From an uncultured Ignavibacteria bacterium (GTDB lineage: Bacteria > Bacteroidota > Ignavibacteria > Tepidaquicellales > Tepidaquicellaceae): a DNA stretch of 39,255 nt. The notes under the pieces were generated by a model. The model ran no database searches. It worked only from the letters and a program-made list of their open reading frames with translations, and had not been told where the DNA came from. The DNA lies in contig CALJIG010000125.1 of assembly GCA_937974175.1 (NCBI GenBank), forward strand, positions 1 to 39,255, written 5' to 3'. Positions 8,706-16,856 of this stretch are shown here, piece by piece; the stretch's first letter is position 1; every line of letters starts with the position of its first letter. A program made the translations under genes and the position numbers.

Positions 8706-10172
8706 ATGAAATCGGATAAAATTCTTGAACTCGCAATTACGTTTGATGACGTCCTTCTCGTCCCTGCTAAATCCAAAGTACTTCCCCGTGATGTTGAGCT
8801 TAAAACAAAGCTTACAAAAAATATTGAGCTGAACATTCCTATTCTCTCCTCTGCAATGGATACTGTCACTGAAAGCAATATGGCAATTGCAATTGCGCGC
8901 GAAGGAGGCATTGGTATAATTCATAAAAATATGAGCATAGCAAGACAGGCTGATGAAGTGGATAAAGTGAAACGAAGTGAGAGCGGAATGATAATGGATC
9001 CGATTACATTAACCTCTGATAAAAAAATAAAAGATGCGCTGGAAATAATGTCGCGCTTCAGCATATCAGGAATTCCTATAGTCGATGCAAAAAATAAATT
9101 ACAGGGAATACTCACAAACAGAGATTTACGATTTGAACCAAATGAAGAGACGCTTATTTCGGAAATTATGACTAAGGAAAATTTAATAACTGCCCCTGCC
9201 GGTACAAACCTTACTGAGGCGGAAATTATTCTTCAGAAGCATAAAATTGAAAAACTTTTAGTAGTAGATAAAGCCGGTAACTTAAAAGGGCTTATAACTT
9301 TCAAAGATATTCAGAAAAGAAAAAGATATCCGCTTTCATGCAAAGATAAATTCGGAAGACTAAGAGCAGGCGCTGCAGTGGGAATAGCCGGCGACACAAT
9401 CGAAAGAGTTAAAGCTCTGGTAGCGAAAGGCGTTGATGTGATAGTTGTAGATACGGCTCACGGCCACTCGCGCGGAGTTATCGATATGGTAAAACTCATT
9501 AAAAAAACTTTTGATGTCGATTTAATTGCAGGCAACGTTGCAACGGGAGAAGCGACTTATGATTTAATACAGGCCGGAGCTGACGGCATTAAAGTCGGTA
9601 TCGGCGCAGGCTCTATCTGCACAACAAGAATTATTGCGGGTGTTGGCGTTCCGCAAATATCTGCAGTTATTGATTGCGCAAAAATTGCCCAGCAGTATAA
9701 AATTCCGTTGATAGCTGACGGCGGCATAAAGCAGACGGGCGATATTCCGAAGGCAATTGCAGCAGGCGCGGATTCAATTATGGTCGGCGGAATGCTTGCT
9801 GGCACGGATGAAACTCCGGGCGAAAAAGTTTTATATGAAGGAAGAAGCTATAAAGTCTACAGAGGAATGGGGTCTATCGAAGCAATGAAGGAAGGCTCGA
9901 AGGACAGATATTTTCAGGATGCTGAAGATGATATTAAAAAATTAGTGCCTGAAGGCATTGAAGGCATTGTTCCTCATAAGGGACCGCTGGGTGATACAAT
10001 TTATCAGTTGATTGGAGGCTTGCGTTCTGCCATGGGTTATTGCGGAGCGAAGAATATTCACGAGATGAAAACGAAAACAAAGTTTGTTCAAATTACAAAT
10101 GCAGGACTGAAAGAATCTCATCCGCACGATGTGAAGATTACGAAGGAAGCACCGAACTACAGCATCAAATAA
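8706..10172 (+). CDS. guaB: Inosine-5'-monophosphate dehydrogenase
   Basis: Oxidises IMP to XMP with NAD+, the committed step of GTP synthesis, in the cytoplasm. 488 residues is the standard length. The TIM barrel is interrupted by two CBS domains (about 95-145 and 155-205), which in this family bind adenine or guanine nucleotides and tune activity. The catalytic loop GSICTTR places the nucleophile at Cys305. The mobile flap and phosphate-binding GG motifs ('IADGGIKQTGDIPKA', 'GGMLAGTDETPGE') are present. It follows the M23 gene by 25 bp but ends at a large inverted repeat. There is no clear Shine-Dalgarno motif. Confidence 0.96.
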   Translation: MKSDKILELAITFDDVLLVPAKSKVLPRDVELKTKLTKNIELNIPILSSAMDTVTESNMAIAIAREGGIGIIHKNMSIARQADEVDKVKRSESGMIMDPITLTSDKKIKDALEIMSRFSISGIPIVDAKNKLQGILTNRDLRFEPNEETLISEIMTKENLITAPAGTNLTEAEIILQKHKIEKLLVVDKAGNLKGLITFKDIQKRKRYPLSCKDKFGRLRAGAAVGIAGDTIERVKALVAKGVDVIVVDTAHGHSRGVIDMVKLIKKTFDVDLIAGNVATGEATYDLIQAGADGIKVGIGAGSICTTRIIAGVGVPQISAVIDCAKIAQQYKIPLIADGGIKQTGDIPKAIAAGADSIMVGGMLAGTDETPGEKVLYEGRSYKVYRGMGSIEAMKEGSKDRYFQDAEDDIKKLVPEGIEGIVPHKGPLGDTIYQLIGGLRSAMGYCGAKNIHEMKTKTKFVQITNAGLKESHPHDVKITKEAPNYSIK

Positions 10173-10320
10173 AGTTTTAAATAGTTAAAAAGTTAAAAGG
10201 GCAAGTGAGAAGTTTTAAAAAGAAAAAAGTTAAATTTTCATATCAAAGGTTCAATTGAAAATTTAACTTTTTTAAGATTTAATATTTAACTTTTTGACAT
10301 TTTGCCTATTTAAAACTTAT
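10171..10320. terminator. Bidirectional terminator with nested inverted repeats
   Basis: A perfect 18-bp inverted repeat pairs 10223-10240 with 10256-10273 (right arm TGAAAATTTAACTTTTTT) around a 15-nt loop. It has A-runs and T-runs on the outer sides, so it can terminate on both strands. Further out, ATAAAGTTTTAAATAG near 10170 and CTATTTAAAACTTAT near 10306 also pair with one gap. The structure separates guaB from the convergent small gene at 10317. Confidence 0.75.
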
Positions 10321-10577
10321 TTCATTCCGCTATACGTTACAATTTCCCATTTTAAATTCAGATGGTCGAAAGCAATTTCTGCGGAGATGTTCTGCCGCGG
10401 GCATTCGACAATATAATGCGTTATCCTTGATTCCCCTGCCGGCACCTGCCATTTATTCACCATCTTTGAAACATAATACACAGTATCCTTCCATTTAAAT
10501 CTCAACACAATCATTTTCATGTGATGCATGTGGGCGATTACTTCGATGGGTTCCGATATAAATTTTGCTGCAGCCAT
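10317..10577 (-). CDS. Small conserved-looking protein, possibly DUF6504-like
   Basis: 86 residues, no signal peptide or membrane segment. The order 'FISEPIEV', then 'LRFKWKDTVYYVSKMVNKW', then a Trp/aromatic C-terminal strand recalls DUF6504-type proteins, whose pattern is roughly EPIEV, then FxWRGRxYxVxxVxxxW. Function is unknown, and I cannot confirm membership by eye. Two His-Met-rich turns (AHMHHMKM, about 15-22) stand out. Its 3' end shares the bidirectional terminator with guaB, which supports a real gene of its own. Confidence 0.6.
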   Translation of the reverse strand: MAAAKFISEPIEVIAHMHHMKMIVLRFKWKDTVYYVSKMVNKWQVPAGESRITHYIVECPRQNISAEIAFDHLNLKWEIVTYSGMK

Positions 10578-10750
10578 ATATACCTGTTTTATTTTACCTG
10601 TTTAATTTAAGGTATTTTCGTAGTATTGTCAATTAATGAATACTTGCCGATGCGTAAGGGCGGGAATTTTGCATAGCATTAAAAACTGTAAAATAAGTAA
10701 ATTATATAAAATATCGCTCCCGATTATTTTTACTAACCTAAAATACAGCT
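10578..10750. other. Divergent intergenic region without clear motif
   Basis: These 173 bases separate the minus-strand small gene from the T9SS cargo gene at 10751 and should hold both promoters. I see no convincing promoter hexamers, hairpin or riboswitch. Confidence 0.35.
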
Positions 10751-12220
10751 ATGAGAAAACTTACCATTTTGCTGTTAGTAATCATTTCATTATTGAGCAC
10801 GGATAATTTTGCTCAATATTACTGGAGTAAACCTGTTCGCATTACAACGGGATATAAAGACATCAATCCGGATTTTACTTCACTGCAGACATCTTCGTTT
10901 GGTTTACTTTCATGGGAATTTCTAATTTTCCAGAGAGCAATAGATACTACATCACAAATATGTGTGATGAATTTTAATGCTCAGGGACCTATGGATACAG
11001 TACGTTATCTTACCGTAGATAATTTTATAAACAGAAATCCCTCTATTGCCTACAGAACATATAACTGGATAGATTCAATCAAAACTGCTTTTGCCGTATG
11101 GGAAACAAATAGAAATAATAAGTGGGATTTATACGGGGCTTATTTTACTACTCAAACCGGATGGACTGCACCATTCCCGGTTGATACTACTTCTTCAAAT
11201 AAATTTAATCCTAAAGGGATAATGATAAATGCTTCCGTAGGAGCTATAACTTATTCTCGCGACGGCGATATTATTTACAGGAAACTAAATGTTGCTACAG
11301 GCAGCTTCATTAGCGAAACAAATCTTACTTCTTCGCTCACTCAAAATTGTGTAAGGCCTGCAATTGGCGGCCGTTGGACCAATTATATGATATCCTTCAG
11401 CGCGAAAAAATCTGACAGCACGTACAGTCTTTACAAAATATTATCAACAAATTCCGGAGACACATGGGGAAATCCTGATACTGTATCTACTATAGGAAAT
11501 AATTTCACGACTACAGTTGGTCAGACTTTCAACGGTATACCGCGTATAGTTTATGAGTCCAGCAAGAACGGTAATTACGGAATTTTTCACACTGATGATC
11601 TTCCTACCACTCCTGTATTTTATTCTCCTAACTATAACTATTACGGGCTAAAATATTATCTCGTCCCTTTTATCACCGAACAATTTTATGCTAACTTAAG
11701 TGTCTGTATAAGGAAATCCGCAGATTCTACTAAGTTAATCTTCGACCAGCATTATCCAAGCGGTACATACAGAGATAGTGTAACTATAGGTGATACTGCT
11801 AAGAAAGTATCTGTAACAGTTAACCAGGGCATTCACTACGGCGATGCAATGATATTTGCAGTATACAATAAAGACAGCGCCGGATATACAAATCTGTATT
11901 ATAAACGCCGCTTAGTACCCACGGGAGATGTGAATTTTCTAGGGAATTACATTGCAGCAGATTACAGACTTCATCAAAACTACCCAAACCCTTTCAACCC
12001 AACTACAAAAATTAAATTCGATATTCCGAAATTATCGGATGTGAAAATAATTATTTTTGATGCAGTCGGAAGAGAAGTAAAAAATATCACTCAAAATAAT
12101 ATGACAACAGGAAGCTATGAGTATGAATTCAACGGAGAAAATTTATCATCGGGGATTTATTATTTCAAGCTTAAGACAAATGAGTTTTCTAAGTCGGTAA
12201 AGATGGTGTTGGTGAAGTAA
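10751..12220 (+). CDS. Secreted T9SS cargo protein, sialidase-like propeller
   Basis: 489 residues with a Sec signal peptide (about 1-21, ending NFAQ). A body of about 370 residues has repeated 'S.NSGDTWGNPDT', 'YSRDGDI.Y' and 'YESSKNGNYGI' strands reminiscent of BNR/sialidase-type beta-propellers, but I see no sialidase catalytic set. The C-terminal ~80 residues are a T9SS type A sorting domain: QNYPNPFNPTTKIKFDIP, then 'SSGIYYFKL' and a basic KMVLVK end. The protein should be exported by T9SS and released or attached outside. Its tail is almost the same DNA as that of the next gene. The two genes are separated by only 25 bp, so co-transcription is likely. Confidence 0.85.
   Translation: MRKLTILLLVIISLLSTDNFAQYYWSKPVRITTGYKDINPDFTSLQTSSFGLLSWEFLIFQRAIDTTSQICVMNFNAQGPMDTVRYLTVDNFINRNPSIAYRTYNWIDSIKTAFAVWETNRNNKWDLYGAYFTTQTGWTAPFPVDTTSSNKFNPKGIMINASVGAITYSRDGDIIYRKLNVATGSFISETNLTSSLTQNCVRPAIGGRWTNYMISFSAKKSDSTYSLYKILSTNSGDTWGNPDTVSTIGNNFTTTVGQTFNGIPRIVYESSKNGNYGIFHTDDLPTTPVFYSPNYNYYGLKYYLVPFITEQFYANLSVCIRKSADSTKLIFDQHYPSGTYRDSVTIGDTAKKVSVTVNQGIHYGDAMIFAVYNKDSAGYTNLYYKRRLVPTGDVNFLGNYIAADYRLHQNYPNPFNPTTKIKFDIPKLSDVKIIIFDAVGREVKNITQNNMTTGSYEYEFNGENLSSGIYYFKLKTNEFSKSVKMVLVK
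11981..12217 (+). repeat. T9SS tail cassette, copy 1 of a 237-bp DNA repeat
   Basis: This 237-bp stretch encodes the sorting domain of the gene at 10751 and matches 13629-13865 without any gap. The encoded tails differ at only about 7 of 81 residues, and many synonymous sites are also shared. Confidence 0.85.
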
Positions 12221-12245
12221 AATTAAAAATTTTTTGATTTATATC

Positions 12246-13868
12246 ATGAGGCAAATTAGTATTTTCACTTTATTTTTATTGTTAATGGCTGGGGCAGCTA
12301 TTTCACAGGTAAATGAAGAGTGGGTTAAAAAATATATTTCCCCTAATAACTATGATGTTTCACCATGCGCATTAACTACTGATAACATCGGAAACGTTTA
12401 TGTGCTGGGAAGTAACGGTAACTTGACTACAACGTATAAAAATTTTGTAACACTAAAATATAATCCATCTGGAATTCTTTTATGGACTGCATTATACGAT
12501 GGTGATGGCAGTCCGGGATACGGAGCAAATGCACTAGCTGTGGATAACGATGGAAACGTTTACGTAACCGGAAGTATAATCGGGACTAATTTTGATTACG
12601 CAACAGTAAAATATAATTCTTCCGGCGTCCGGCAATGGGTAGCAAAGTATAATGGATTAGCGAACAATGTAGATGTTTCAAGAGACATTAAACTGGATAA
12701 CAATGGTAATATATATATTACAGGCTATAGCACAGGTATAAATGATAAAGTGGATTATGTTACAATAAAATATAATGCTGCCGGTATTCAGCAATGGCTT
12801 GCAAGATATAATAGCGAAAACAATCTGGAGGATTTCGGAGTATCTTTATTACTCGATAACTCTGGGAATGTTTTTGTAGGAGGATATAGCTCATTAGATG
12901 CTGCATATACCGATTATTCGATTGTAAAATATGACAGCCTAGGAATTCAGCAATGGGCTACAAGATATTCCTGTCCTGCGTGGAATTCAATTGATATCCC
13001 TAAGACAATGATTATGGATAACAACGGCAATATTTATATAACCGGAACCAGCAATGGTGCAGGAACGGATAATGATATAGTTACTATTAAGTATAATTCA
13101 GCCGGAATTGAAAAATGGATACAAAGATATAACGGACCGGGTAATCTTTACGATATCCCAGGTTCTATTGCATTAGATAGTCATGGAAATATTTATTTAG
13201 CAGGTGAAACCCATCAGATACCACAATACACTGACCTCACTATAATTAAGTATGATAGTTTAGGAAATCAGATCTGGCTGGCTAACTATAATGGAGATGC
13301 TCATGAATATGGTGCCGCTTATTCCATGATAGTTGATGACTCAGATAATGTTATTATAACGGGATATACTGATACCGGAAATAATTCTGATTGTATTACC
13401 ATAAAATACAGCGCATTAGGTGAGCTGCTATGGATAAAAAAATATACTGGAATAGGTTTTAACAATGCAGGAATAAAAATAAAACAGGACCAGAGTAAGA
13501 ATATCTACATTGCAGGCAGGATAAGAGATGCATCAAAATTGAATATGGTTACAATTAAATATTCGCAAGTTTCAGGTATAAACATACTAAGTAATAATTT
13601 ACCTTCGGAATTCAATCTATACCAAAATTACCCTAACCCCTTCAACCCAACTACAAAAATAAAATTCGATATTCCGAAATTATCGGATGTGAAAATAATT
13701 GTCTTCGATGCCGTGGGTAGAGAAATAAAAAATATAACACAAAATAATTTGACACCAGGAAGCTATGAATATGAATTCAACGGAGAAAATTTATCTTCGG
13801 GAATTTATTATTTCAAGCTTCAGACAAATGATTTTTCTAAGTCAGTGAAGATGGTGCTTCTGAAGTAG
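12246..13868 (+). CDS. Secreted SBBP-repeat beta-propeller protein, T9SS cargo
   Basis: I chose ATG 12246 (MRQISIFTLFLLLMAGAAIS signal peptide) over the in-frame ATG 12234, which only adds MIYI. The 540-residue protein carries about seven to eight SBBP repeats of roughly 50 residues, each containing 'D..GN.Y.TG', 'DY.T.KYN..G' and 'QW...YN'. Such repeats form extracellular beta-propellers. The last ~80 residues are a T9SS type A sorting domain (QNYPNPFNPTTKIKFDIP to KMVLLK). Partner and ligand are unknown. It follows another T9SS cargo gene closely and ends at a strong palindrome. Confidence 0.88.
   Translation: MRQISIFTLFLLLMAGAAISQVNEEWVKKYISPNNYDVSPCALTTDNIGNVYVLGSNGNLTTTYKNFVTLKYNPSGILLWTALYDGDGSPGYGANALAVDNDGNVYVTGSIIGTNFDYATVKYNSSGVRQWVAKYNGLANNVDVSRDIKLDNNGNIYITGYSTGINDKVDYVTIKYNAAGIQQWLARYNSENNLEDFGVSLLLDNSGNVFVGGYSSLDAAYTDYSIVKYDSLGIQQWATRYSCPAWNSIDIPKTMIMDNNGNIYITGTSNGAGTDNDIVTIKYNSAGIEKWIQRYNGPGNLYDIPGSIALDSHGNIYLAGETHQIPQYTDLTIIKYDSLGNQIWLANYNGDAHEYGAAYSMIVDDSDNVIITGYTDTGNNSDCITIKYSALGELLWIKKYTGIGFNNAGIKIKQDQSKNIYIAGRIRDASKLNMVTIKYSQVSGINILSNNLPSEFNLYQNYPNPFNPTTKIKFDIPKLSDVKIIVFDAVGREIKNITQNNLTPGSYEYEFNGENLSSGIYYFKLQTNDFSKSVKMVLLK
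13629..13865 (+). repeat. T9SS tail cassette, copy 2 of a 237-bp DNA repeat
   Basis: Second copy of the tail-encoding repeat, ungapped against 11981-12217. The bodies of the two genes upstream of it are unrelated by eye, so only the tail has been copied or homogenised. Confidence 0.85.
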
Positions 13869-13900
13869 TTACAATTAAATATCCTTATTAAATATTATTC

Positions 13901-13951
13901 GTAGAGACGCAAAGCTTGCCCCGTACTTGATACGGGGTTTTGCGTCTCTAC
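13901..13951. repeat. Long REP-like palindrome, likely bidirectional terminator
   Basis: GTAGAGACGCAAA (13901-13913) pairs perfectly with 13939-13951, and inside it CCCCGTA (13919-13925) pairs with TACGGGG (13931-13937) around a CTTGA loop. It sits between convergent genes. The 'GTAGAGACGC...GCGTCTCTAC' ends match a kind of dispersed palindrome seen in many bacterial genomes. Confidence 0.75.
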
Positions 13952-13965
13952 ATTTTAAATCCCTG

Positions 13966-15678
13966 TCACTTATATTTCTGCAATTCCTTGGGTACCCACC
14001 ACTCAAAGTAATAAGCTGAGCCCGGATATCCGTAAAATTCTGTATTTCTGAATCTGTCGCTGTAAAAATATCTTGATTGTTCCGTCCATAAAAAAGTTAC
14101 CGGCTGGTCGTCATAAATTATCTGCTGCCACTTATCAAGAATTTCTTTTCTTTTAACATCGTCAAATATAATTCTATTCTCTTCCAGTAATTTATCGCTT
14201 TCTGAATTATTATATGAGATAAAATTACTTCCTTCATCCTCTGCCTGTGATGAATGCCATATCATAAATGGATCATCGGCTGTTACGTTCAGCTGCCATG
14301 CTGTGTAGCATGCATCAAAATCATGTTTCCTGCACTTATCCAAAAATACTGACCAATCATATTCTTTAAGGTCTGCTGAAATACCTATTTGTTTTAACGA
14401 CTCAATAACGGGAAGCATAATCTTTTTTCTCTTCGGATTATTATTGTTCATAAATGTAAACTTGAAATCCGTTTTCCTTCCGTCAATAATTTTATCCAGC
14501 ACTCCGTCGCCGTCAGTGTCTTTCCACCCTGCTTCAGCTAAAAGCTGTTTTGCTTTTTCTAAATCATAGGGTATCTGAGGAAGATTGTCATTTATAAATT
14601 TACTTTTAAAATATATATGCGATTGTATCGGAACCGCTGCACCATACAAAATTTTATCAATGATAGTTTGCCGGTCAACTGCGTAACTCAATGCCCGTCG
14701 TACATTTTTATCTTTAAATAACGGATTTTTATTATTCCATGCTATATATGCATAAACGGGTTCAGGAACTAAAACTTTTTTTAAATTATATTGCTCAGGA
14801 TTTTGCATGTCTTCAAAAAAATCATAGGGCTGTATTACAAACATAAAATCCAGTTTATTTTTTTTTATTTCCTGGATAGCCAAGTTATAATCTCCAACAG
14901 CTTTAATTATAATTTTATCAAGGTAATGAGGTGAATCTTTTTTCCAGTAATTATCATTTCGTTTCAGAATAATTGTTTCATTCTGCTCATCCCATTTTTC
15001 TAAAAAGTAAGGTCCGCTTCCTATTAAATATTCGGGCGAATTTGAAGCCACTCTTGAATTAAAAAAATTAGCAAACTTTTGCATCTCAGGATATTTTCTT
15101 CCATCCAATGATTCACTTGCTTTATCTATATCTTCCCATGAAAATTTGTCGGTTATATTTTTCGCATCAAAAATATGCTTTGGAATAATTCTCATATCAC
15201 CTATAGAATATATTGCTCTGAAATACGGCTTTGACTGAGTGAATTTTATTTTAAATTTATCCCCGTCTACAAGCTCGGCTTTTTGTGTATAAGCAAAATA
15301 ATTTCTTAATGCCTGGGCATCGACAAAAGGATTTTTAACAACTTTTAAAGTAAAGATAATATCCTCACCTGTTAAAGGTGTTCCATCCGAAAACTTTATA
15401 TTTTTATTCAGCTCAAAAGTATATGTTAAATGGTCTTCACTTATCTGCGGAAAGTTTACTGCAAGCTGAGGCCTAAGCTCAAATGTTTTTTTATCTATAG
15501 AAAGAAGAGATTCGAAAATAATTTCGTCTATATCTGTTGCAGCAGCATCGTTTGTAGTAACAGGGTTAAGACCCTCCGGTGATGATATCTCATGCTTAAC
15601 AAAATAATCCCCTTTATCCTGAGCGTAAATGATGTGAGTAATAAAAAGAATTATAAAAATAAAAATTGTTTTTTTCAT
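13966..15678 (-). CDS. ABC transporter solute-binding protein, peptide type (family 5)
   Basis: Periplasmic binding protein of the DppA/OppA family that captures peptides or related solutes for an ABC importer. 570 residues with a Sec signal peptide (about 1-19, ending IYAQ). Family marks include 'LSYAVDRQTIIDKILYGAA', 'IPYDLEKAKQLLAEAGWKDTDGDGVLD' and the 'NDNYWKK..PHYLDKIIIK' segment. No permease or ATPase gene lies beside it, so it works with a transporter encoded elsewhere or has another role, as orphan family-5 proteins may. There is no lipobox, so it is soluble rather than membrane-tethered. Substrate cannot be read from the sequence. Confidence 0.92.
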   Translation of the reverse strand: MKKTIFIFIILFITHIIYAQDKGDYFVKHEISSPEGLNPVTTNDAAATDIDEIIFESLLSIDKKTFELRPQLAVNFPQISEDHLTYTFELNKNIKFSDGTPLTGEDIIFTLKVVKNPFVDAQALRNYFAYTQKAELVDGDKFKIKFTQSKPYFRAIYSIGDMRIIPKHIFDAKNITDKFSWEDIDKASESLDGRKYPEMQKFANFFNSRVASNSPEYLIGSGPYFLEKWDEQNETIILKRNDNYWKKDSPHYLDKIIIKAVGDYNLAIQEIKKNKLDFMFVIQPYDFFEDMQNPEQYNLKKVLVPEPVYAYIAWNNKNPLFKDKNVRRALSYAVDRQTIIDKILYGAAVPIQSHIYFKSKFINDNLPQIPYDLEKAKQLLAEAGWKDTDGDGVLDKIIDGRKTDFKFTFMNNNNPKRKKIMLPVIESLKQIGISADLKEYDWSVFLDKCRKHDFDACYTAWQLNVTADDPFMIWHSSQAEDEGSNFISYNNSESDKLLEENRIIFDDVKRKEILDKWQQIIYDDQPVTFLWTEQSRYFYSDRFRNTEFYGYPGSAYYFEWWVPKELQKYK

Positions 15679-15784
15679 TTCACAGTTTTGTTTTTATAAA
15701 CATATGTATTCTTATTTAAATATATGGTTTAAAAATTAGTACGCTTTCAAACATCCTGTCAAGTCCATTCAAAAAATATTTCCC

Positions 15785-15798
15785 TATTAGTACTAATA
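15785..15798. promoter_or_regulatory. 14-bp perfect palindrome, possible operator
   Basis: TATTAGTACTAATA is a perfect 14-bp palindrome about 107 bp upstream of the solute-binding protein start, in A+T-rich DNA. A dimeric regulator site is possible, but the base composition makes chance occurrence plausible. Confidence 0.25.
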
Positions 15799-15840
15799 AG
15801 TACAACCGCCTTAAAAACAAATTTCTTTATAAATAAGTTA

Positions 15841-16160
15841 ACTGACATTCTCTTTGCGAGGGGGGTAGGTCTCGCGTTATGTTTGATACCTCCCCCTTCT
15901 TAGAAAAGGCGACTATATATTATACAGAAACATGAAAATTCTCCCCTTGAGGGGAGTCCCGACGAAGTCGGGGAGGGGTGTTTAAGCAAACACCCTCCGT
16001 CTCGCCTTTGGCTCGACACCTCCCTCAAGGGAGGAATTAGTTCCGGTGGTCTGTCAAATATATAATCACCCTTCTCTCATTCCCAATCCGCCAAGGCGGA
16101 CTGTTTGGGACTCATAACTCATAATTCATAACTCATAACTTAACCAAAAAGGAAAACATC
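15841..16160. repeat. Repeat island upstream of the HTH gene
   Basis: The stretch between the solute-binding gene and the HTH gene is packed with palindromes. They include a partial G/C-rich repeat near 15858-15900, the multi-hairpin element at 15938-16040, a nested hairpin at 16081-16110 (TCCGCCAAGGCGGA inside TCCCAA/TTGGGA) and tandem ACTCATA(A) units at 16109-16142. I find no coding frame in it. Confidence 0.8.
15938..16040. repeat. Multi-hairpin palindromic element with terminal inverted repeats
   Basis: About 100 bp fold into five consecutive hairpins: CTCCCC/GGGGAG (15941-15956), CCCGAC/GTCGGG (15958-15972), GGGTGTTT/AAACACCC (15976-15995), GTC-TC-GCC/GGC-TC-GAC (about 16000-16016) and CCTCCCT/AGGGAGG (16019-16034). 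The outer ends, AATTCTCCCCTTGAGGGG and AATTCCTCCCTTGAGGGAGG (reverse complement of the right end), form imperfect terminal inverted repeats. The right half recurs at 39199-39255. It looks like a REP/BIME or MITE-like unit. Confidence 0.75.
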
Positions 16161-16856
16161 ATGCGAAACATGAAAATCAAAATGAAATTTGTTCAGTTGA
16201 AAGCGGAAGGGCTTCCGATGTATATGATTGCAAAAGAGCTCGGCGTACACCGCACAACTCTTACTATGTGGAATAAACAGCTTGCCCCGTATATTCTCAT
16301 AGCAAGACAGGATTATATGGACGAAATTTTACACGGCAATAATCTTTCAAAGCTTGCACGAGTTGAACAAATTTCTCATCATCTATCAGGTCTTTATGAT
16401 GTACTTAACAATCCTAAAGAAGCAGAAAAGAAAAACTATGAATACGACTACATTGTAGACCTTATGTTTAAATTTACAAAGCTGCTTCATCTTGAAATGA
16501 GTGAAAAACATACGGAGAAAAATTTAAAATCGCTTAGCATCCCAAAACCGGACGGAGATATTACTGCGGAAGACGAAGCGCCGTTATGGATAACTGATAA
16601 GGAGTCTTTCGATAAATTTCAGCCTGAAGGAGATAAAGAAACCGATACAAAGGAGGCAATCATAACTGAAGATACAGAGGCAGAAGATTTATTTCTCGGA
16701 GAGCACTTACGTGATCTTTCAAATGAGCATCCTGAAATAAAAAAGGTCTTCGAAAAAGCTATACGCAGGCAGCCGAGAAAAAAAACTAAATCTGAAAAAG
16801 CCGTTAAAAATCCGGCAGTTGAAAAAGCCAATATTATTGCTGAGAAGATAGAATAA
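16161..16856 (+). CDS. Helix-turn-helix protein, repeat-linked family (copy 1)
   Basis: 231 residues, not a family I can name. Residues 4-40 form an HTH of the homeodomain-like kind found in transposases and terminase small subunits: 'GLPMYMIAKELGVHRTTLTMW'. A helical middle (about 45-125) and a short conserved box 'APLWITDKESF' (about 140-150) follow. The C-terminal tail is strongly charged and Lys-rich. No catalytic motif is visible. A purine-rich AAGGA lies 8 nt before the ATG; the fourth residue is another possible Met start. It shares 44 of the first 57 residues with the protein at 38328-39134, and both genes follow the same palindromic repeat. A DNA-binding role is inferred from the HTH. 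Confidence 0.8.
   Translation: MRNMKIKMKFVQLKAEGLPMYMIAKELGVHRTTLTMWNKQLAPYILIARQDYMDEILHGNNLSKLARVEQISHHLSGLYDVLNNPKEAEKKNYEYDYIVDLMFKFTKLLHLEMSEKHTEKNLKSLSIPKPDGDITAEDEAPLWITDKESFDKFQPEGDKETDTKEAIITEDTEAEDLFLGEHLRDLSNEHPEIKKVFEKAIRRQPRKKTKSEKAVKNPAVEKANIIAEKIE

Noticed and set aside
15785..16142. CRISPR array suspected from clustered repeats
   Set aside because: The repeats differ from one another, are not evenly spaced by unique spacers, and no cas gene is present.
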